Positions 16,813-26,710 of a stretch of 64,000 bases of DNA are shown here, in pieces (position 1 is the stretch's first letter; the number at the start of each line of letters is the position of its first letter). The stretch lies in NCBI RefSeq assembly GCF_900107645.1, contig NZ_FNQN01000003.1:391817-455816 (forward strand), read 5' to 3'. The position numbers were made by a program, and so were the translations under genes. The DNA is from Desulfuromusa kysingii (GTDB lineage Bacteria > Desulfobacterota > Desulfuromonadia > Desulfuromonadales > Geopsychrobacteraceae). The notes beneath the pieces are model-generated. The model had not been told where the DNA came from. It made no database searches and saw only the letters and a list, made by a program, of their open reading frames with translations.

Positions 16813-18660
16813 GTGGATATATCACCATTTAACCAAAATATTGATCACCTGTTTTCTAGCACTGTTTATCACATTGATTTTTATCAACGAGATTATAAAT
16901 GGAGTGAGGAGCCAGTAAAACGGCTTCTGAATGATATTTTTTACAAATTCGAAGAAAGTTACCTTTTGCACACTTCTGTGGATGCTAGTAAAGAAGCAAT
17001 CTCAGCACACTACCCTTGGTACTACCTCAATACCTACGTAACGAACACAATTGATGGGCGTGTTTATGTAGTCGATGGTCAGCAAAGATTAACGACATTG
17101 ACTCTTATATTGATAAAGCTCAGGCATCTTGCAATAGGTTTTTCTCCGAAGGCAGAAGGTTGGTTGAAACAGAAAATCGCTGGGCATAGTGGTTTTGAAT
17201 TAGAGTTTTGGATGCATCATGCTAGTCACTTAAAGGTTCTTGAAGCTCTTTATGATGATGAAAACGATGTGAAAAATATCGATGTCAGTAGCGGTGTAAC
17301 CGCTGTAAATATGGTTGATAATTATCAAATAATAAGTACCTATCTGAATAAAAAACTACCAGACAAGCATAAGTTTGAAACATTTGTTTTTTATTTTTTG
17401 GAGCGTTTAGTTCTGATAAAACTAGCTGTTGAGCAAACTGATGTACCTATGGTCTTTGAGGTAATCAATGACCGTGGTGTACGGCTTCATCCTTACGAGA
17501 TATTAAAAGGTAAGTTACTTGGACAGATAGATAAGATTGAGATGGATAAGGATGACTACAACGGGTTATGGGAGAAGCAAGTTGGTAAGGTCAACGCCTT
17601 TAAAGATGACGAGATTGATGCCTTCTTTAGGTATTATCTAAAAGCAAAATATACAAAATCAAGGAAAGAGGGCCAGCGCTTTGATGGTGGCTACCACCGG
17701 GAAATGTTCAAGCAGGATATGATTGCACAGCTCAATCTTGAGCATGACCCTGGTTCTGTAAAGAAGTTCATAAAGGACACTCTTCGATATTACACTGATC
17801 TATACGCAAAGATTTGGAAGCTCTCTAAGCACCAGAATAGCAACGCTCCTTCAGTCTTCTTCAATAGCTTGAACGAAATGGATGGTCAGTTTCTACTTAT
17901 TCTTTCAGCATGTGAGCTTGATGATGCGCAAGAAGCTGAAAAGGTCAGGATGATTTCTTTTGAGCTTGATAGGCTCTTTACCCTTTTACAGCTCCAGAAT
18001 AGCTATGACAGTAATGAGTTTGCAACAAGACTTTCCCTTATCTCTAACGAAATAAGAGAGCAGCCTGTAGATGTTATCCACACTGTTTTTGATAAGCATC
18101 TAATAGAGATTCTTAGTGATCGTCGTGCAGCAAAAGTTGACCAGCCATTCAGTTACACATATTTCAAGAACGCCTCTATAGAACACCTTAACAAGCGTTT
18201 TGTTCGTTACTTCTTCGCTCGTGTGGATCAGTTTATTGCTGATGGGACAAGTGTGAAGATGAGGCACCCACTGTCAGATCTTGTTTCGAAAAGTGGTGCT
18301 AAAACTGGCTTCCATGTAGAACATATTCTTTCTCGTAACGCAGAGAACCAAGCTCTCTTCAATAACGATGAAGAGCGTTTTGAACAAGAGAGGAATAGAC
18401 TTGGCGGAATTTTGTTGCTGAAGGGTAGGGATAATATTTCCAGTAACAATGAAGTGTATACTCAAAAGCTTAAATCGTATGCTACCACCCTTTATTGGAA
18501 TGAAACACTTAGGCCCGATACTTATAAGTCCAAGTTGGACTTAAAGGCTTTTATGGAAAAGCATAACCTTGACTTTCGCCCCCTCGACACTTTTGGGCCC
18601 GTAGAGCTTGAGTATCGCCAGAAGCTACTTTTTGACATATCATCCTTAATCTGGTGCTAG
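16813..18660 (+). CDS. GmrSD-like DUF262/DUF1524 protein inside the type I operon
   Basis: 615 residues. The N-terminal DUF262 (ParB/Srx-like) domain shows 'YHIDFYQRDYKWS' and the signature DGQQR at 88-92 followed by LTTLTLILIKL. The C-terminal DUF1524 region has an HNH-type motif HVEHILS at 501-507 with a downstream 'RNRLGGILLLKGRDNISSNN'. Together these are the GmrS/GmrD halves of a fused type IV restriction enzyme that in GmrSD targets glucosylated hydroxymethylcytosine DNA. Start GTG 16813 follows GGAGGG. It sits 30 bp after hsdS and 26 bp before hsdR, so it is part of the same transcript. It may supply a second, modification-dependent line of defence. Confidence 0.85.
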   Translation: MDISPFNQNIDHLFSSTVYHIDFYQRDYKWSEEPVKRLLNDIFYKFEESYLLHTSVDASKEAISAHYPWYYLNTYVTNTIDGRVYVVDGQQRLTTLTLILIKLRHLAIGFSPKAEGWLKQKIAGHSGFELEFWMHHASHLKVLEALYDDENDVKNIDVSSGVTAVNMVDNYQIISTYLNKKLPDKHKFETFVFYFLERLVLIKLAVEQTDVPMVFEVINDRGVRLHPYEILKGKLLGQIDKIEMDKDDYNGLWEKQVGKVNAFKDDEIDAFFRYYLKAKYTKSRKEGQRFDGGYHREMFKQDMIAQLNLEHDPGSVKKFIKDTLRYYTDLYAKIWKLSKHQNSNAPSVFFNSLNEMDGQFLLILSACELDDAQEAEKVRMISFELDRLFTLLQLQNSYDSNEFATRLSLISNEIREQPVDVIHTVFDKHLIEILSDRRAAKVDQPFSYTYFKNASIEHLNKRFVRYFFARVDQFIADGTSVKMRHPLSDLVSKSGAKTGFHVEHILSRNAENQALFNNDEERFEQERNRLGGILLLKGRDNISSNNEVYTQKLKSYATTLYWNETLRPDTYKSKLDLKAFMEKHNLDFRPLDTFGPVELEYRQKLLFDISSLIWC

Positions 18661-18686
18661 TGATGCCCTTGGTAGGGAATATTTAA

Positions 18687-21600
18687 ATGTCTGAATACAA
18701 GTTCGTCGAAAAGCCGTTTCTTGATCAGCTAGAAGCGCTAGGCTGGATCATCGTCAACCAAGGGGAAGGTATCCCTGGTGATTTTGCTGGTAGTCTGCGT
18801 ACTGACTTCCGCGAGGTAACACTTAAGGCTGTTTTTAAACAGAGTGTTGCGGCAATCAACTCCCTTGATGATGGTAGGCAGTGGCTAACCGACAAACAAC
18901 TGGATGACTTGCACGCTGAGCTTACCGATCAGGCCGCTAAGGGGCTGCTGGAAGCTAACAAGACTGTGCTGGAGCAGCTTTATAAGCAGCAGGTCGATAT
19001 TAACGAGGTTACCGGAGAAGAGTATCCGGTTGTTAAGCTCATCGACTTTGATAACCCCGAAGCCAACAGCTTTCACGCTATAAATCAATTCCGCATCGAC
19101 ACCCCAGGCAGAGTTAAGTCGTTCATTATCCCAGACTTGGTGCTATTTGTTAATGGCCTGCCACTGGTAGTTATCGAGTGCAAAGACAAGAATATCTACA
19201 CCTCTAACCCTATTTATGAAGCCATCACTCAGCTCAGGCGCTACAGCGATCAGCGCGAAGATACGATAGAGGCTGGGCTCAAAGAGGGTGAAGAGCGCCT
19301 GTTCCACTTTAACCAGCTGATGATTGCCACCACAGGTGATGAGACCAAGTTTGGTACTATTACCTCCACCAGCGATTACTACTACAGCTGGAAGACCATC
19401 TACCCCTCGAAGTATCAAGATTATGTAAAGCCATTAGGTGTAGAGCGGCCTCAGGAAGTGCTGATACAGGGAATGCTGCCTAAGGATACTCTGCTGGATA
19501 TTGTGCGTAACTTTATGCTTTACATGGATGCCGGTGATAAGCAGATAAAAGTTGTTTGCCGCTATCAGCAGTACCGCGCTGTGCTGAAAACCATAGAGAA
19601 GCTACGCACTGGCAGCACCTCTATGGAACGCTCGGGGGTTATCTGGCATACACAGGGCAGTGGTAAGTCACTAACCATGGTGTTCTTGGTGCGTAAGCTG
19701 CGCCAGAGTGCTGACCTTAAAGACTACAAAGTGCTGATGGTTAATGACCGCGTAGACCTTGAGGAGCAGCTGACTAAAACTGCGGCACTTACCGGTGAAA
19801 AAGTTTATGTAATAAATAGCTCCACTAAGCTCAAGAGCGATCTGGCTAACGATTCATCTAATCTCAATATGGTTATGGTGCATAAGTTCAAAGAGGCCGA
19901 GACCATGTTGCCCGACTATGTAGCTGAAGCGCTGAGTGACTACGGAGATCAGCCGATACCTAAAAAAGAGCTCTTTGGTGTCATAAACAACTCAGAAAAG
20001 ATGCTTGTGCTGATAGATGAGGCCCACAGAACTCAGTCTAGTGAGCTGGGGGATAACCTCTTTGCGGCTTTTCCTAACGCTGCCCGTATCGCCTTTACCG
20101 GCACCCCGCTGATTACTGAGAAGCATAAGAAGAAAACCTGGGAGCGCTTTGGTGGATACATCGATAAATACAAGTTACAGGATGCTGTTGACGATGGTGC
20201 CACGATCCAGATTCTCTATGAGGGTAAGACTGCAGATACCGCTATCAATGAGAAGCACCAGTTTGATACTAAGTTTGATGACCTGTTCCAGACTTTAACG
20301 GACGAGCAGATACTCAAGATCAAGAAAAAGTACGGTTGTACCGGTAATATCCTCGATGCTCCTAAGCGCATAGAAGCCATCGCTAACAACATGGTTAACC
20401 ACTATGTAGAACAGATACTACCTAACGGCTTTAAGGCTCAAGTTGTCTGCAACTCTAAAATTGCCGTAGTCCACTATCAGACCTATATAGATCAAGCTAT
20501 TCAAGAGCGCCTTGAACAGGAAAAGCAGCTAGACAGCCCTGATGCTGAACTGATCAAGCAGCTTGAGTTCATCAAGACCGCTGTTGTTTTATCCTCGGAT
20601 AACGTAAACGAAGATGCCCGAGTTACTAAGGCGGTGAAGTCATCCCGTGAGATGAACGCTATCGACAATTTCAAGAAGAAGTTCGACTATGAAAAGCCTG
20701 GTACCGGTATTGCCTTTATGATCGTCTGCGACATGCTGCTGACCGGCTTTGATGCGCCTATAGAGCAGGTTATGTACATCGATAAAAAGGTGAAGGAGCA
20801 TAACCTGCTGCAAACTATTGCCAGGGTTAACCGAGTCGCTAAGGACAAGAGCCGAGGCTTCATCGTTGACTACATCGGACTCGCTAACCACCTCAAGTAT
20901 GCCCTGTCTATCTACTCGGAAGACGATCAGGCAGACATCCTTGGCCAGCTGAAGAATATCAATACCGAGATCCCTATTATTGAGGAGCGCTATAACCGGC
21001 TATTGCAGCTCTTTACCGATAACAAAATTAGCAATATCGAAGCCTTTGTTACCCAGCAGATAAAAGATAGCGCAACAGAGTACCAGACACTGGAGAAGGC
21101 CGTGGATCTGATGGAAGATATCAAGCTTAGGGCAAACCTTGAGGTCTACTTTAAGAAGTTCTTGCAAAGCTTGGACATCATACTCCCTGCACCAGCAGCT
21201 AACCCGTACAAGGTGCCTGCCTACCGCTTCGGCTACATCCTCAATAAGGTCAAGGAACGCTATAAGGATGCCTCTATTGATATCTCTGGAGCAGGAGCAA
21301 AGGTTCGTAAGTTGATTAGCGAGCACCTGATTAGCTTGGGGATTAACCCTAAGATACCACCTGTAGAGTTAATGTCAGACGCCTTCATCAAGGAGCTGGA
21401 TAAAAATACCAGCTCTAGGGCCAAAGCTAGTGAGATGGAGCACGCTATCCGTAAACACTGCAAGGTCAACTGGGATGAAGATCCCGCCCTCTACGCTAAG
21501 TTAAGTGAGAAGCTAGAGACACTGATGAAGAAACATCAGGAGGACTGGGATCAGCTATCTATTGAGCTGAAAGAACTACGTGACGAGGTAAAAGAAGGTC

Positions 21601-21923
21601 GCAAGGAAAGTGATAGCGATCTCGATATTAAGCAGGCACCGTTCTACGACCTGATTATCCAGATAGCCTTTGGTAAGGATGATGTTAATCCAGAGCAAGC
21701 TGCACAAATAAAGCAGATGGTGATTGAGGCATTTGCGCTGGTTAAAGAGCGCATAAATATCATCAATTTCTGGAAGAACGGCTACGAGATAGACCGCATG
21801 AAGGGTGATTTATCTGATCTGCTGCTCATGACTAACGTAGATGAGATCATAAACGCAGAAGAGCAGCTGGTAACAGAGATCACTTCCCTGGCTAAACACC
21901 GTACCAAGGATATTCTTGCCTGA
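18687..21923 (+). CDS. hsdR: Type I restriction endonuclease subunit HsdR
   Basis: 1078 residues. N-terminal PD-(D/E)XK nuclease domain with 'FIIPDLVLFVNGLPLVVIEC' and the E164-C-K166 triad. The SF2 translocase follows, with Walker A HTQGSGKS at 321-328 and DEAH at 444-447 (LIDEAHRTQ), then 'RIAFTGTPL' motif III and a helicase C-terminal part (FDAP...VMYIDKKVKEHNLLQTIARVNR). A long helical C-terminus contacts the M/S core. ATP-driven translocation and cleavage away from the HsdS site is the family role. It overlaps the metallopeptidase gene by one base (TGATG). Confidence 0.95.
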   Translation: MSEYKFVEKPFLDQLEALGWIIVNQGEGIPGDFAGSLRTDFREVTLKAVFKQSVAAINSLDDGRQWLTDKQLDDLHAELTDQAAKGLLEANKTVLEQLYKQQVDINEVTGEEYPVVKLIDFDNPEANSFHAINQFRIDTPGRVKSFIIPDLVLFVNGLPLVVIECKDKNIYTSNPIYEAITQLRRYSDQREDTIEAGLKEGEERLFHFNQLMIATTGDETKFGTITSTSDYYYSWKTIYPSKYQDYVKPLGVERPQEVLIQGMLPKDTLLDIVRNFMLYMDAGDKQIKVVCRYQQYRAVLKTIEKLRTGSTSMERSGVIWHTQGSGKSLTMVFLVRKLRQSADLKDYKVLMVNDRVDLEEQLTKTAALTGEKVYVINSSTKLKSDLANDSSNLNMVMVHKFKEAETMLPDYVAEALSDYGDQPIPKKELFGVINNSEKMLVLIDEAHRTQSSELGDNLFAAFPNAARIAFTGTPLITEKHKKKTWERFGGYIDKYKLQDAVDDGATIQILYEGKTADTAINEKHQFDTKFDDLFQTLTDEQILKIKKKYGCTGNILDAPKRIEAIANNMVNHYVEQILPNGFKAQVVCNSKIAVVHYQTYIDQAIQERLEQEKQLDSPDAELIKQLEFIKTAVVLSSDNVNEDARVTKAVKSSREMNAIDNFKKKFDYEKPGTGIAFMIVCDMLLTGFDAPIEQVMYIDKKVKEHNLLQTIARVNRVAKDKSRGFIVDYIGLANHLKYALSIYSEDDQADILGQLKNINTEIPIIEERYNRLLQLFTDNKISNIEAFVTQQIKDSATEYQTLEKAVDLMEDIKLRANLEVYFKKFLQSLDIILPAPAANPYKVPAYRFGYILNKVKERYKDASIDISGAGAKVRKLISEHLISLGINPKIPPVELMSDAFIKELDKNTSSRAKASEMEHAIRKHCKVNWDEDPALYAKLSEKLETLMKKHQEDWDQLSIELKELRDEVKEGRKESDSDLDIKQAPFYDLIIQIAFGKDDVNPEQAAQIKQMVIEAFALVKERINIINFWKNGYEIDRMKGDLSDLLLMTNVDEIINAEEQLVTEITSLAKHRTKDILA

Positions 21924-22606
21924 TGCAGACCTATAAGGATATTACATATTCACTCACCACCAGTGACCGCAAGACACTTAGTATCTATATTGAACGTGAT
22001 GGTCATGTGTCTGTACTTGCACCAAATACCTTCTCTCCAGAGCAGATCAATGCGGTACTAGAGCAGAAGAGAGGCTGGATCTATAAGAGCCTAGCGGAGT
22101 GGGAAGACCTGAATGCTACCCGAGTTAAGCGCGAGTATGTTAACGGCGAAGGGTTCCTGTATCTCGGGCGCAATTACCGCCTGCAGATAGTTGCACAGCA
22201 AGATAAACCGCTAATGCTGAAGAACGGTTACTTCTGTATAAGTCAGCAGGCGCTACCCAGGGCAGACTGTGCCTTTAAGGAGTTCTATCGGCACAAAGGC
22301 AATGTGAAGCTCCGAGAGCGTGTTGATTACTATCAGGGTAAGCTGGGAGTAAAGGCACATGAAGTGAGGGTACTGGAGCTCAAGAACCGCTGGGCTTCAT
22401 GCTCAGATAAGGGCAACCTTAACTTCCACTGGAAGTGCATGATGGCACCGCTAACAGTACTGGATTACATAGTCGTGCATGAGCTGGTGCACCTGATTCA
22501 CAAGAACCATACCGCAGCATTCTGGAATGAGGTAGATAAGCTGATACCTGATCATCATGAGCGCAAGCAGTGGCTAAAGGTTAATGGTGCTGGGATGGGG
22601 TTGTAG
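21923..22606 (+). CDS. YgjP-like M48-type metallopeptidase
   Basis: 227 residues. C-terminal YgjP/DUF45 region with 'VLELKNRWASCSDKGNLNFHWKCM' and the zinc motif HELVH at 186-190 plus a third ligand in 'HKNHTAAFW' (H196). Enzymes with this fold are predicted zinc proteases; a DUF45 protein as the last gene of type I restriction operons is a recurrent arrangement. Translational coupling to hsdR by TGATG supports a role tied to the restriction enzyme, perhaps in controlling HsdR activity, but that is inference. Confidence 0.85.
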   Translation: MQTYKDITYSLTTSDRKTLSIYIERDGHVSVLAPNTFSPEQINAVLEQKRGWIYKSLAEWEDLNATRVKREYVNGEGFLYLGRNYRLQIVAQQDKPLMLKNGYFCISQQALPRADCAFKEFYRHKGNVKLRERVDYYQGKLGVKAHEVRVLELKNRWASCSDKGNLNFHWKCMMAPLTVLDYIVVHELVHLIHKNHTAAFWNEVDKLIPDHHERKQWLKVNGAGMGL

Positions 22607-22786
22607 TTAGATAAAAAATGCACCAACAATAGATGCCGGTGCGATAAAAATGTTAAATATTATGAAGATTACTTTAACGGATCTCTTGAGATAATTATTT
22701 TATCGGTCCGGCCATGGTTATGCCAGCACAAGCGGTTATCCTTGTTGATTCTCAGGCCTAGACTTTAAATTTTAGCGGTGAGGGGA

Positions 22787-25700
22787 TTAGTGTGAACGTG
22801 GTGCTAAGTCATCGTCCTGACTGTCCAGCTCATCGATTAGTAGCTCTTCGGCGCTTTCGTCTTCTATCATCTCAAGCCGGATCTCACTAAAATCAATTTC
22901 GGTTTGTCTGATTTCTTGGATTGTCTTGAGTGCCACCTTGGATTTAAAGTCGATTGTGTTTTTTTCTGGTAAAGCTTTGGTCAACTCTTCAATCAGCTTT
23001 CGATCTGCTGCGTTAAGCTTCTGCATCTTCAAGCCAATTTCACGACCTTTAATTGCCGGCATTTCCTCGATTTCCAGCATTTTAGCGCTCCATACTTTGA
23101 TCTGTCTGGTTAATCGATTTTCTACAGGGTTTGGTTCGGCCGGAATTCTTTTGCGTAATGCCTGCATGTTTATGCGGAGATTTTCCCGCGCTTTGTTTAA
23201 TGCACCCTCAAAAGCTTCTTTTTGTACCTTCGGCGCTTTATAAGGTGAGCCATAAGCTGCAATCAACTGCTTACGAATTTTTTCGATTCCATCAATAAAT
23301 ATCTGCTGGCTCTCTACAATAACCCGACAACCATTAATAAAGTGACTACCCCCCATTTCGGCTTTAACCCCTGCCAAGAATCGATTTAGACCAGATTCGC
23401 GGATTCCCCACTGGTCGGCTTTTATCTGCATTTTTTCGATATCGTCAGTAAATATTTTGAGGTTCTGCTTATGCCGGGAGATTCCAACAAGAAATTCATT
23501 TTTGTTCAGTAGAGCTGAATTGCTGCGGATAGAATAAATAGCATCTGGAATCGATTGCCCTTGGGATTTATGGATTGTCAAAGAATATGCGCTGTCAATT
23601 TTTTGATATTCCTTAATATAAAAAAATGCGGTCACGCCATTTCGCTTACCATTTTCATCAAGCATAGCAACCCTGAATTTATCCCCCTCAATATCCATAA
23701 TAACGGCTTGCTCGCCATTCAAGATTTTATGATCATCTGATGTTTTGACCCTCTTGAGACCATCTGCTTTTAAGAAAACAATCCGGTCATTAGGAGCAAA
23801 TTCACGATCAACAATTTTATCGTCGCTGGTTAAAACAGTAAAGGTTTGGCCGGTTCCGGCTAGGCCTAAACGTTCGCGGATTGCCTCGTTAAGAGCGTCC
23901 TTGTCCCTGTTTAAACCTGTGATAAGTAGTGGGTCGCGGCCGGTCGCTTCCCTGCGCTCCATCCAGTAATCAACGGTTTTTTGTAGTCTTTTTTCATCCT
24001 CATCGATCTGTTCAAGGCCTTTTCCCGTTTTGATAATCTCAACAGCTTCTTTAGCACTCTCTCGGAGAGTAACAGCCTCAACCGCTTTCTTATCCACTTC
24101 TTTTTCCTGGCGGCGGATCTCTTGGAGAAAGCTTGTTTTCATTCCTTGTTGTTGCCAACGCTCAAACGGACTCCCTGGAGCGACAGCTTGGAGTTGTTTA
24201 GTATCGCCTACAAGAATAAGCCGAGCCCCGGTTTCTTTAGCAATCTGCGCCAATTTATCAGCTTGAACTTCCCCAACCATACTTGCTTCGTCAACAACAA
24301 TCATAGAATATGGCTGCTCTAAAAATTCAAGATATGTCGTCTTTCTAAGGTCTGATTTCGCTTCCGGAGACCCACCAAGTTTTAGCGCTCGCTGTCGTTT
24401 TTCGTAGTCGGTCAGAAATTTTGCGGTGGTTGCGCCCTGCATTCCGGTTTCATCAGCAAGCTTTTTAGACGCGACACCAGAAACGGCCAAGCCAAGCATT
24501 CTATCGCGCCCAAATACTTCTGCAACAACTTGGAGTAATGTTGTTTTTCCGGTTCCAGGGTCGCCTTGAATTCCGCTGATCATATCTGTACTTTCCAGAA
24601 TATTGATTGCAGCTTCTTTTTGTTCCCCCTCAAAAACAAAATTTAAAATTCGATTAGCAGCACAATCAACCTGAAATTCGATTTCTGGACGGCTTGCCAG
24701 AGTTGGGCGGGTGCCTTGACTGTCCTTCATCCACCGATCATTACGATTTTCTGAACGGAGTAAACGTAGAGAAATAAATTCATCTTCGGCGGTTGCGACT
24801 TTCCGGACCTGCTGACCGGGCAGTTTAAAAACATCAGCTTTTTTAAAAGCCTTTGCCATGCTGCGCTTGATCATGTCAGCATCAACAGCCAAACCCTCAG
24901 CAGCAGCAACTTTAATTGTTTCGTTTACAATATCTTGTCGGGTATAGGTCACTCGGCTATCAATCAGCTTTTCCAAGCCTGCGAGAGTTAAACGGTCAGC
25001 TTGAATTTGTGTAACCTGCGTAAAACCTTCGGTCTCCTTGATCTCGTACCCCTGGCTCTTGGCTCTTGCTTCAAAAGCCACTTCCATCGTTTCCCGATCA
25101 ACTTGAACTTTTGCTTTCCTCGTTCTAAGCGTGGCTTTTTGTAGTTGTTCGCTGGTTGCTGTTTCTCTGGTTAAATTGTCTTTTGCCAGATATTCCAGAA
25201 TATCTTTTGAACGGCTGGATTCCGCTTTAATCTGCTCATTAGTGACACAATCCAACTCGTAGCTAACATTCTCTTTTTTATCGTATTTTGTTCGAGTGCC
25301 GAAGCCGAGCTTTTCCATTTCGACCCGCTCAAAGCTTCTAAAAATTTGGGTGATTTGTTTTTGGTGTTTATAAAGAGGTGTGAAGTCGAGCGCATAAGAT
25401 TTTGGATCGCCCTTAACGTAACCGTGATTAGCCAGCAAAACATGATTGTGGATTTGGGGATCTAAATTTCTTGAGAGTAAGTGAAGTACATCAAGAAAAA
25501 CAATTCCTTCGGCTGGATAGCTTTTTTCGACCCCATTTTCTTTTCTCCGGACTCGAATGTAACCATTTTTTTCAAGATATTTAAGAGTTTTTTTAATAGC
25601 ATTCTCTCTGCCTTTAAGAATTCCTCTTCGCTGTTTTCGGTTGCCATAAGCAACGGCCATAGAAACTGATTTAGGGCTAGAAAGAGTAAGATCGACGCAT

Positions 25701-25903
25701 TTTGTTTTGCGCTTATCTCCTGCCAGCTCTTCAAATCTTTGGAAATGAGATTCTTTAGCTGGACCCCAAAAACCTGCTTTACGAACGCCAGAGCCGTAGA
25801 TCTGATAGCCTTGATTGCTTCTGAGATAATAACCTGGATCGTGCCGAGTGTCTGAATAGTAGATACCAACTCTGCCAGCGGCAACGGTGGTGGGTTTAAA
25901 CAT
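22787..25903 (-). CDS. MobF-family conjugative relaxase with helicase domain (TrwC/TraI-like)
   Basis: 1038 residues. N-terminal relaxase with paired tyrosines Y15/Y16 and Y25/Y26, 'LTLSSPKSVSMAVAYG' and the three-histidine metal motif H141...H152-x-H154 (LSRNLDPQIHNHV), the same spacing as in TrwC. An SF1 helicase follows with Walker A GDPGTGKTT (447-455), 'MIVVDEASMVGE', 'ILVGDTKQLQAV' and a late 'YSLTIHKSQGQS'. Relaxases nick oriT and lead the strand into the recipient. GGAGG lies 7 nt before ATG 25903. No coupling protein or type IV secretion genes are in the window, so the element may be mobilisable rather than self-transmissible. Nearby tandem repeats may mark oriT or an origin. Confidence 0.93.
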   Translation of the reverse strand: MFKPTTVAAGRVGIYYSDTRHDPGYYLRSNQGYQIYGSGVRKAGFWGPAKESHFQRFEELAGDKRKTKCVDLTLSSPKSVSMAVAYGNRKQRRGILKGRENAIKKTLKYLEKNGYIRVRRKENGVEKSYPAEGIVFLDVLHLLSRNLDPQIHNHVLLANHGYVKGDPKSYALDFTPLYKHQKQITQIFRSFERVEMEKLGFGTRTKYDKKENVSYELDCVTNEQIKAESSRSKDILEYLAKDNLTRETATSEQLQKATLRTRKAKVQVDRETMEVAFEARAKSQGYEIKETEGFTQVTQIQADRLTLAGLEKLIDSRVTYTRQDIVNETIKVAAAEGLAVDADMIKRSMAKAFKKADVFKLPGQQVRKVATAEDEFISLRLLRSENRNDRWMKDSQGTRPTLASRPEIEFQVDCAANRILNFVFEGEQKEAAINILESTDMISGIQGDPGTGKTTLLQVVAEVFGRDRMLGLAVSGVASKKLADETGMQGATTAKFLTDYEKRQRALKLGGSPEAKSDLRKTTYLEFLEQPYSMIVVDEASMVGEVQADKLAQIAKETGARLILVGDTKQLQAVAPGSPFERWQQQGMKTSFLQEIRRQEKEVDKKAVEAVTLRESAKEAVEIIKTGKGLEQIDEDEKRLQKTVDYWMERREATGRDPLLITGLNRDKDALNEAIRERLGLAGTGQTFTVLTSDDKIVDREFAPNDRIVFLKADGLKRVKTSDDHKILNGEQAVIMDIEGDKFRVAMLDENGKRNGVTAFFYIKEYQKIDSAYSLTIHKSQGQSIPDAIYSIRSNSALLNKNEFLVGISRHKQNLKIFTDDIEKMQIKADQWGIRESGLNRFLAGVKAEMGGSHFINGCRVIVESQQIFIDGIEKIRKQLIAAYGSPYKAPKVQKEAFEGALNKARENLRINMQALRKRIPAEPNPVENRLTRQIKVWSAKMLEIEEMPAIKGREIGLKMQKLNAADRKLIEELTKALPEKNTIDFKSKVALKTIQEIRQTEIDFSEIRLEMIEDESAEELLIDELDSQDDDLAPRSH

Positions 25904-26400
25904 GGTGTGACCTCCAAAAGTTTAAGATAAAAGTTCTTTTTCCTTTTCTATTGTTCCTAAAAGCGCCTTTTGAGGCCAAATCCTGCGGTCTTACTAAGTT
26001 ATTGAAAATACTGGATAGTCCTAACACTCTGAATATCTCTAATTTTTTATAATTTTATAACAATTTTTTAAAATTCTCAAGTATTTAAAACTAAAGGTTT
26101 TTTTAAATCTCTGTAGCGATAAAACCGCTCAAAAGCTGAAAAGGCCGCCGGCCTAGGGTGCAGTGGTGTGATTACTAAATGACCGACCGTTAGGGGAGGG
26201 AGTAAAGGAATTAATAGCGAGCTTTGCGAGCGTCTTTACCGGGCTCTTTTTGGGGTTGGTCTGAATTAAAAGACGCTTAATAAGTATAAAATCTTGCTTT
26301 TTGTTCTTATCTAGAGAGGGAATAAGTTTTTTTATACTATTTAGAGCTAGATTATATCTTTTCTTAGAAGGAAAGTATCTGTTCCCACTTGATCTATCTG
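25904..26400. other. Non-coding region upstream of the relaxase gene
   Basis: About 500 bp, AT-rich, with no supportable gene. By analogy with other MobF elements oriT should lie near here, but I cannot identify a nic site by sequence; GGTGCAGTGGTGTGATTAC around 26157-26175 is only vaguely F-like. Frames open on both strands through the adjacent tandem repeats are judged to be artefacts. Confidence 0.4.
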
Positions 26401-26500
26401 CTTGCATCTGCTTGCATCTGCTTGCATCTGCTTGCATCTGCTTGCATCTGCTTGCATCTGCTTGCATCTGCTTGCAAATGCTTGCAAATGCTTGCAAATG
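26401..26500. repeat. Ten tandem 10-bp repeats (CTTGCATCTG x7, CTTGCAAATG x3)
   Basis: Seven perfect copies of CTTGCATCTG (26401-26470) are followed by three of CTTGCAAATG (26471-26500) and a degenerate CTTACACG. The 10-bp period places each unit on the same face of the helix. The array lies about 500 bp upstream of the relaxase start. It is too short in period for CRISPR and fits iterons of a replication origin or a protein-loading array. It could also be a slippage-prone microsatellite; two variants in blocks show expansion by duplication. Confidence 0.85.
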
Positions 26501-26505
26501 CTTAC

Positions 26506-26541
26506 ACGAAAAAGACCCTCCAGTAAGTTCAGAGAGTCTTT
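26506..26541 (-). terminator. Rho-independent terminator, minus strand
   Basis: AAAGACTCTC...GAGGGTCTTTTT on the minus strand: stem 26511-26520 with 26532-26541 (one mismatch) and a T-run at 26510-26506. It would end transcription coming from the small gene at 26711-26974 before the repeat array. Confidence 0.55.
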
Positions 26542-26623
26542 GAAATTTTATAAAAGAGAGTGATTGAATTAGCCTAGAAAAAGATAGTAGACGGGTAACA
26601 ATTTTTGAGACCCAATACTGAAG

Positions 26624-26655
26624 AAGCCCCGGCAATGGCTAGGGCTTTATTTTGG
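26624..26655 (+). terminator. Hairpin AAGCCC/GGGCTT with T-rich tail
   Basis: AAGCCC (26624-26629) pairs with GGGCTT (26642-26647), followed by TATTTT. The tail suits the plus strand, yet no plus-strand gene ends here. On the minus strand it lies 64 nt beyond the stop of the 26711-26974 gene and may act bidirectionally. Confidence 0.4.
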
Positions 26656-26710
26656 TTACAAATTTAAAACTATATTTTTGGAAGTTCTAGTAAATATCCG
26701 CTAACCTCTG

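Noticed and set aside
22620..22642. GCACC...GGTGC hairpin after the metallopeptidase gene as a terminator
   Set aside because: Five-base stem with a 13-nt loop and no T-run.
26157..26175. F-like nic site upstream of the relaxase
   Set aside because: Only a loose G/T-rich resemblance, no flanking inverted repeat of the expected kind.
26401..26500. CRISPR array
   Set aside because: Period is 10 bp with no unique spacers.
26301..26543. Plus-strand frame through the same repeats
   Set aside because: Same reason; the product is a Leu/Cys low-complexity string.
26153..26635. Minus-strand 160-codon frame through the tandem repeats (CKQMQADASR repeats)
   Set aside because: The repeat protein is a by-product of a 10-bp DNA repeat that is open in several frames on both strands; no ribosome binding site and no conserved segment outside the repeat.
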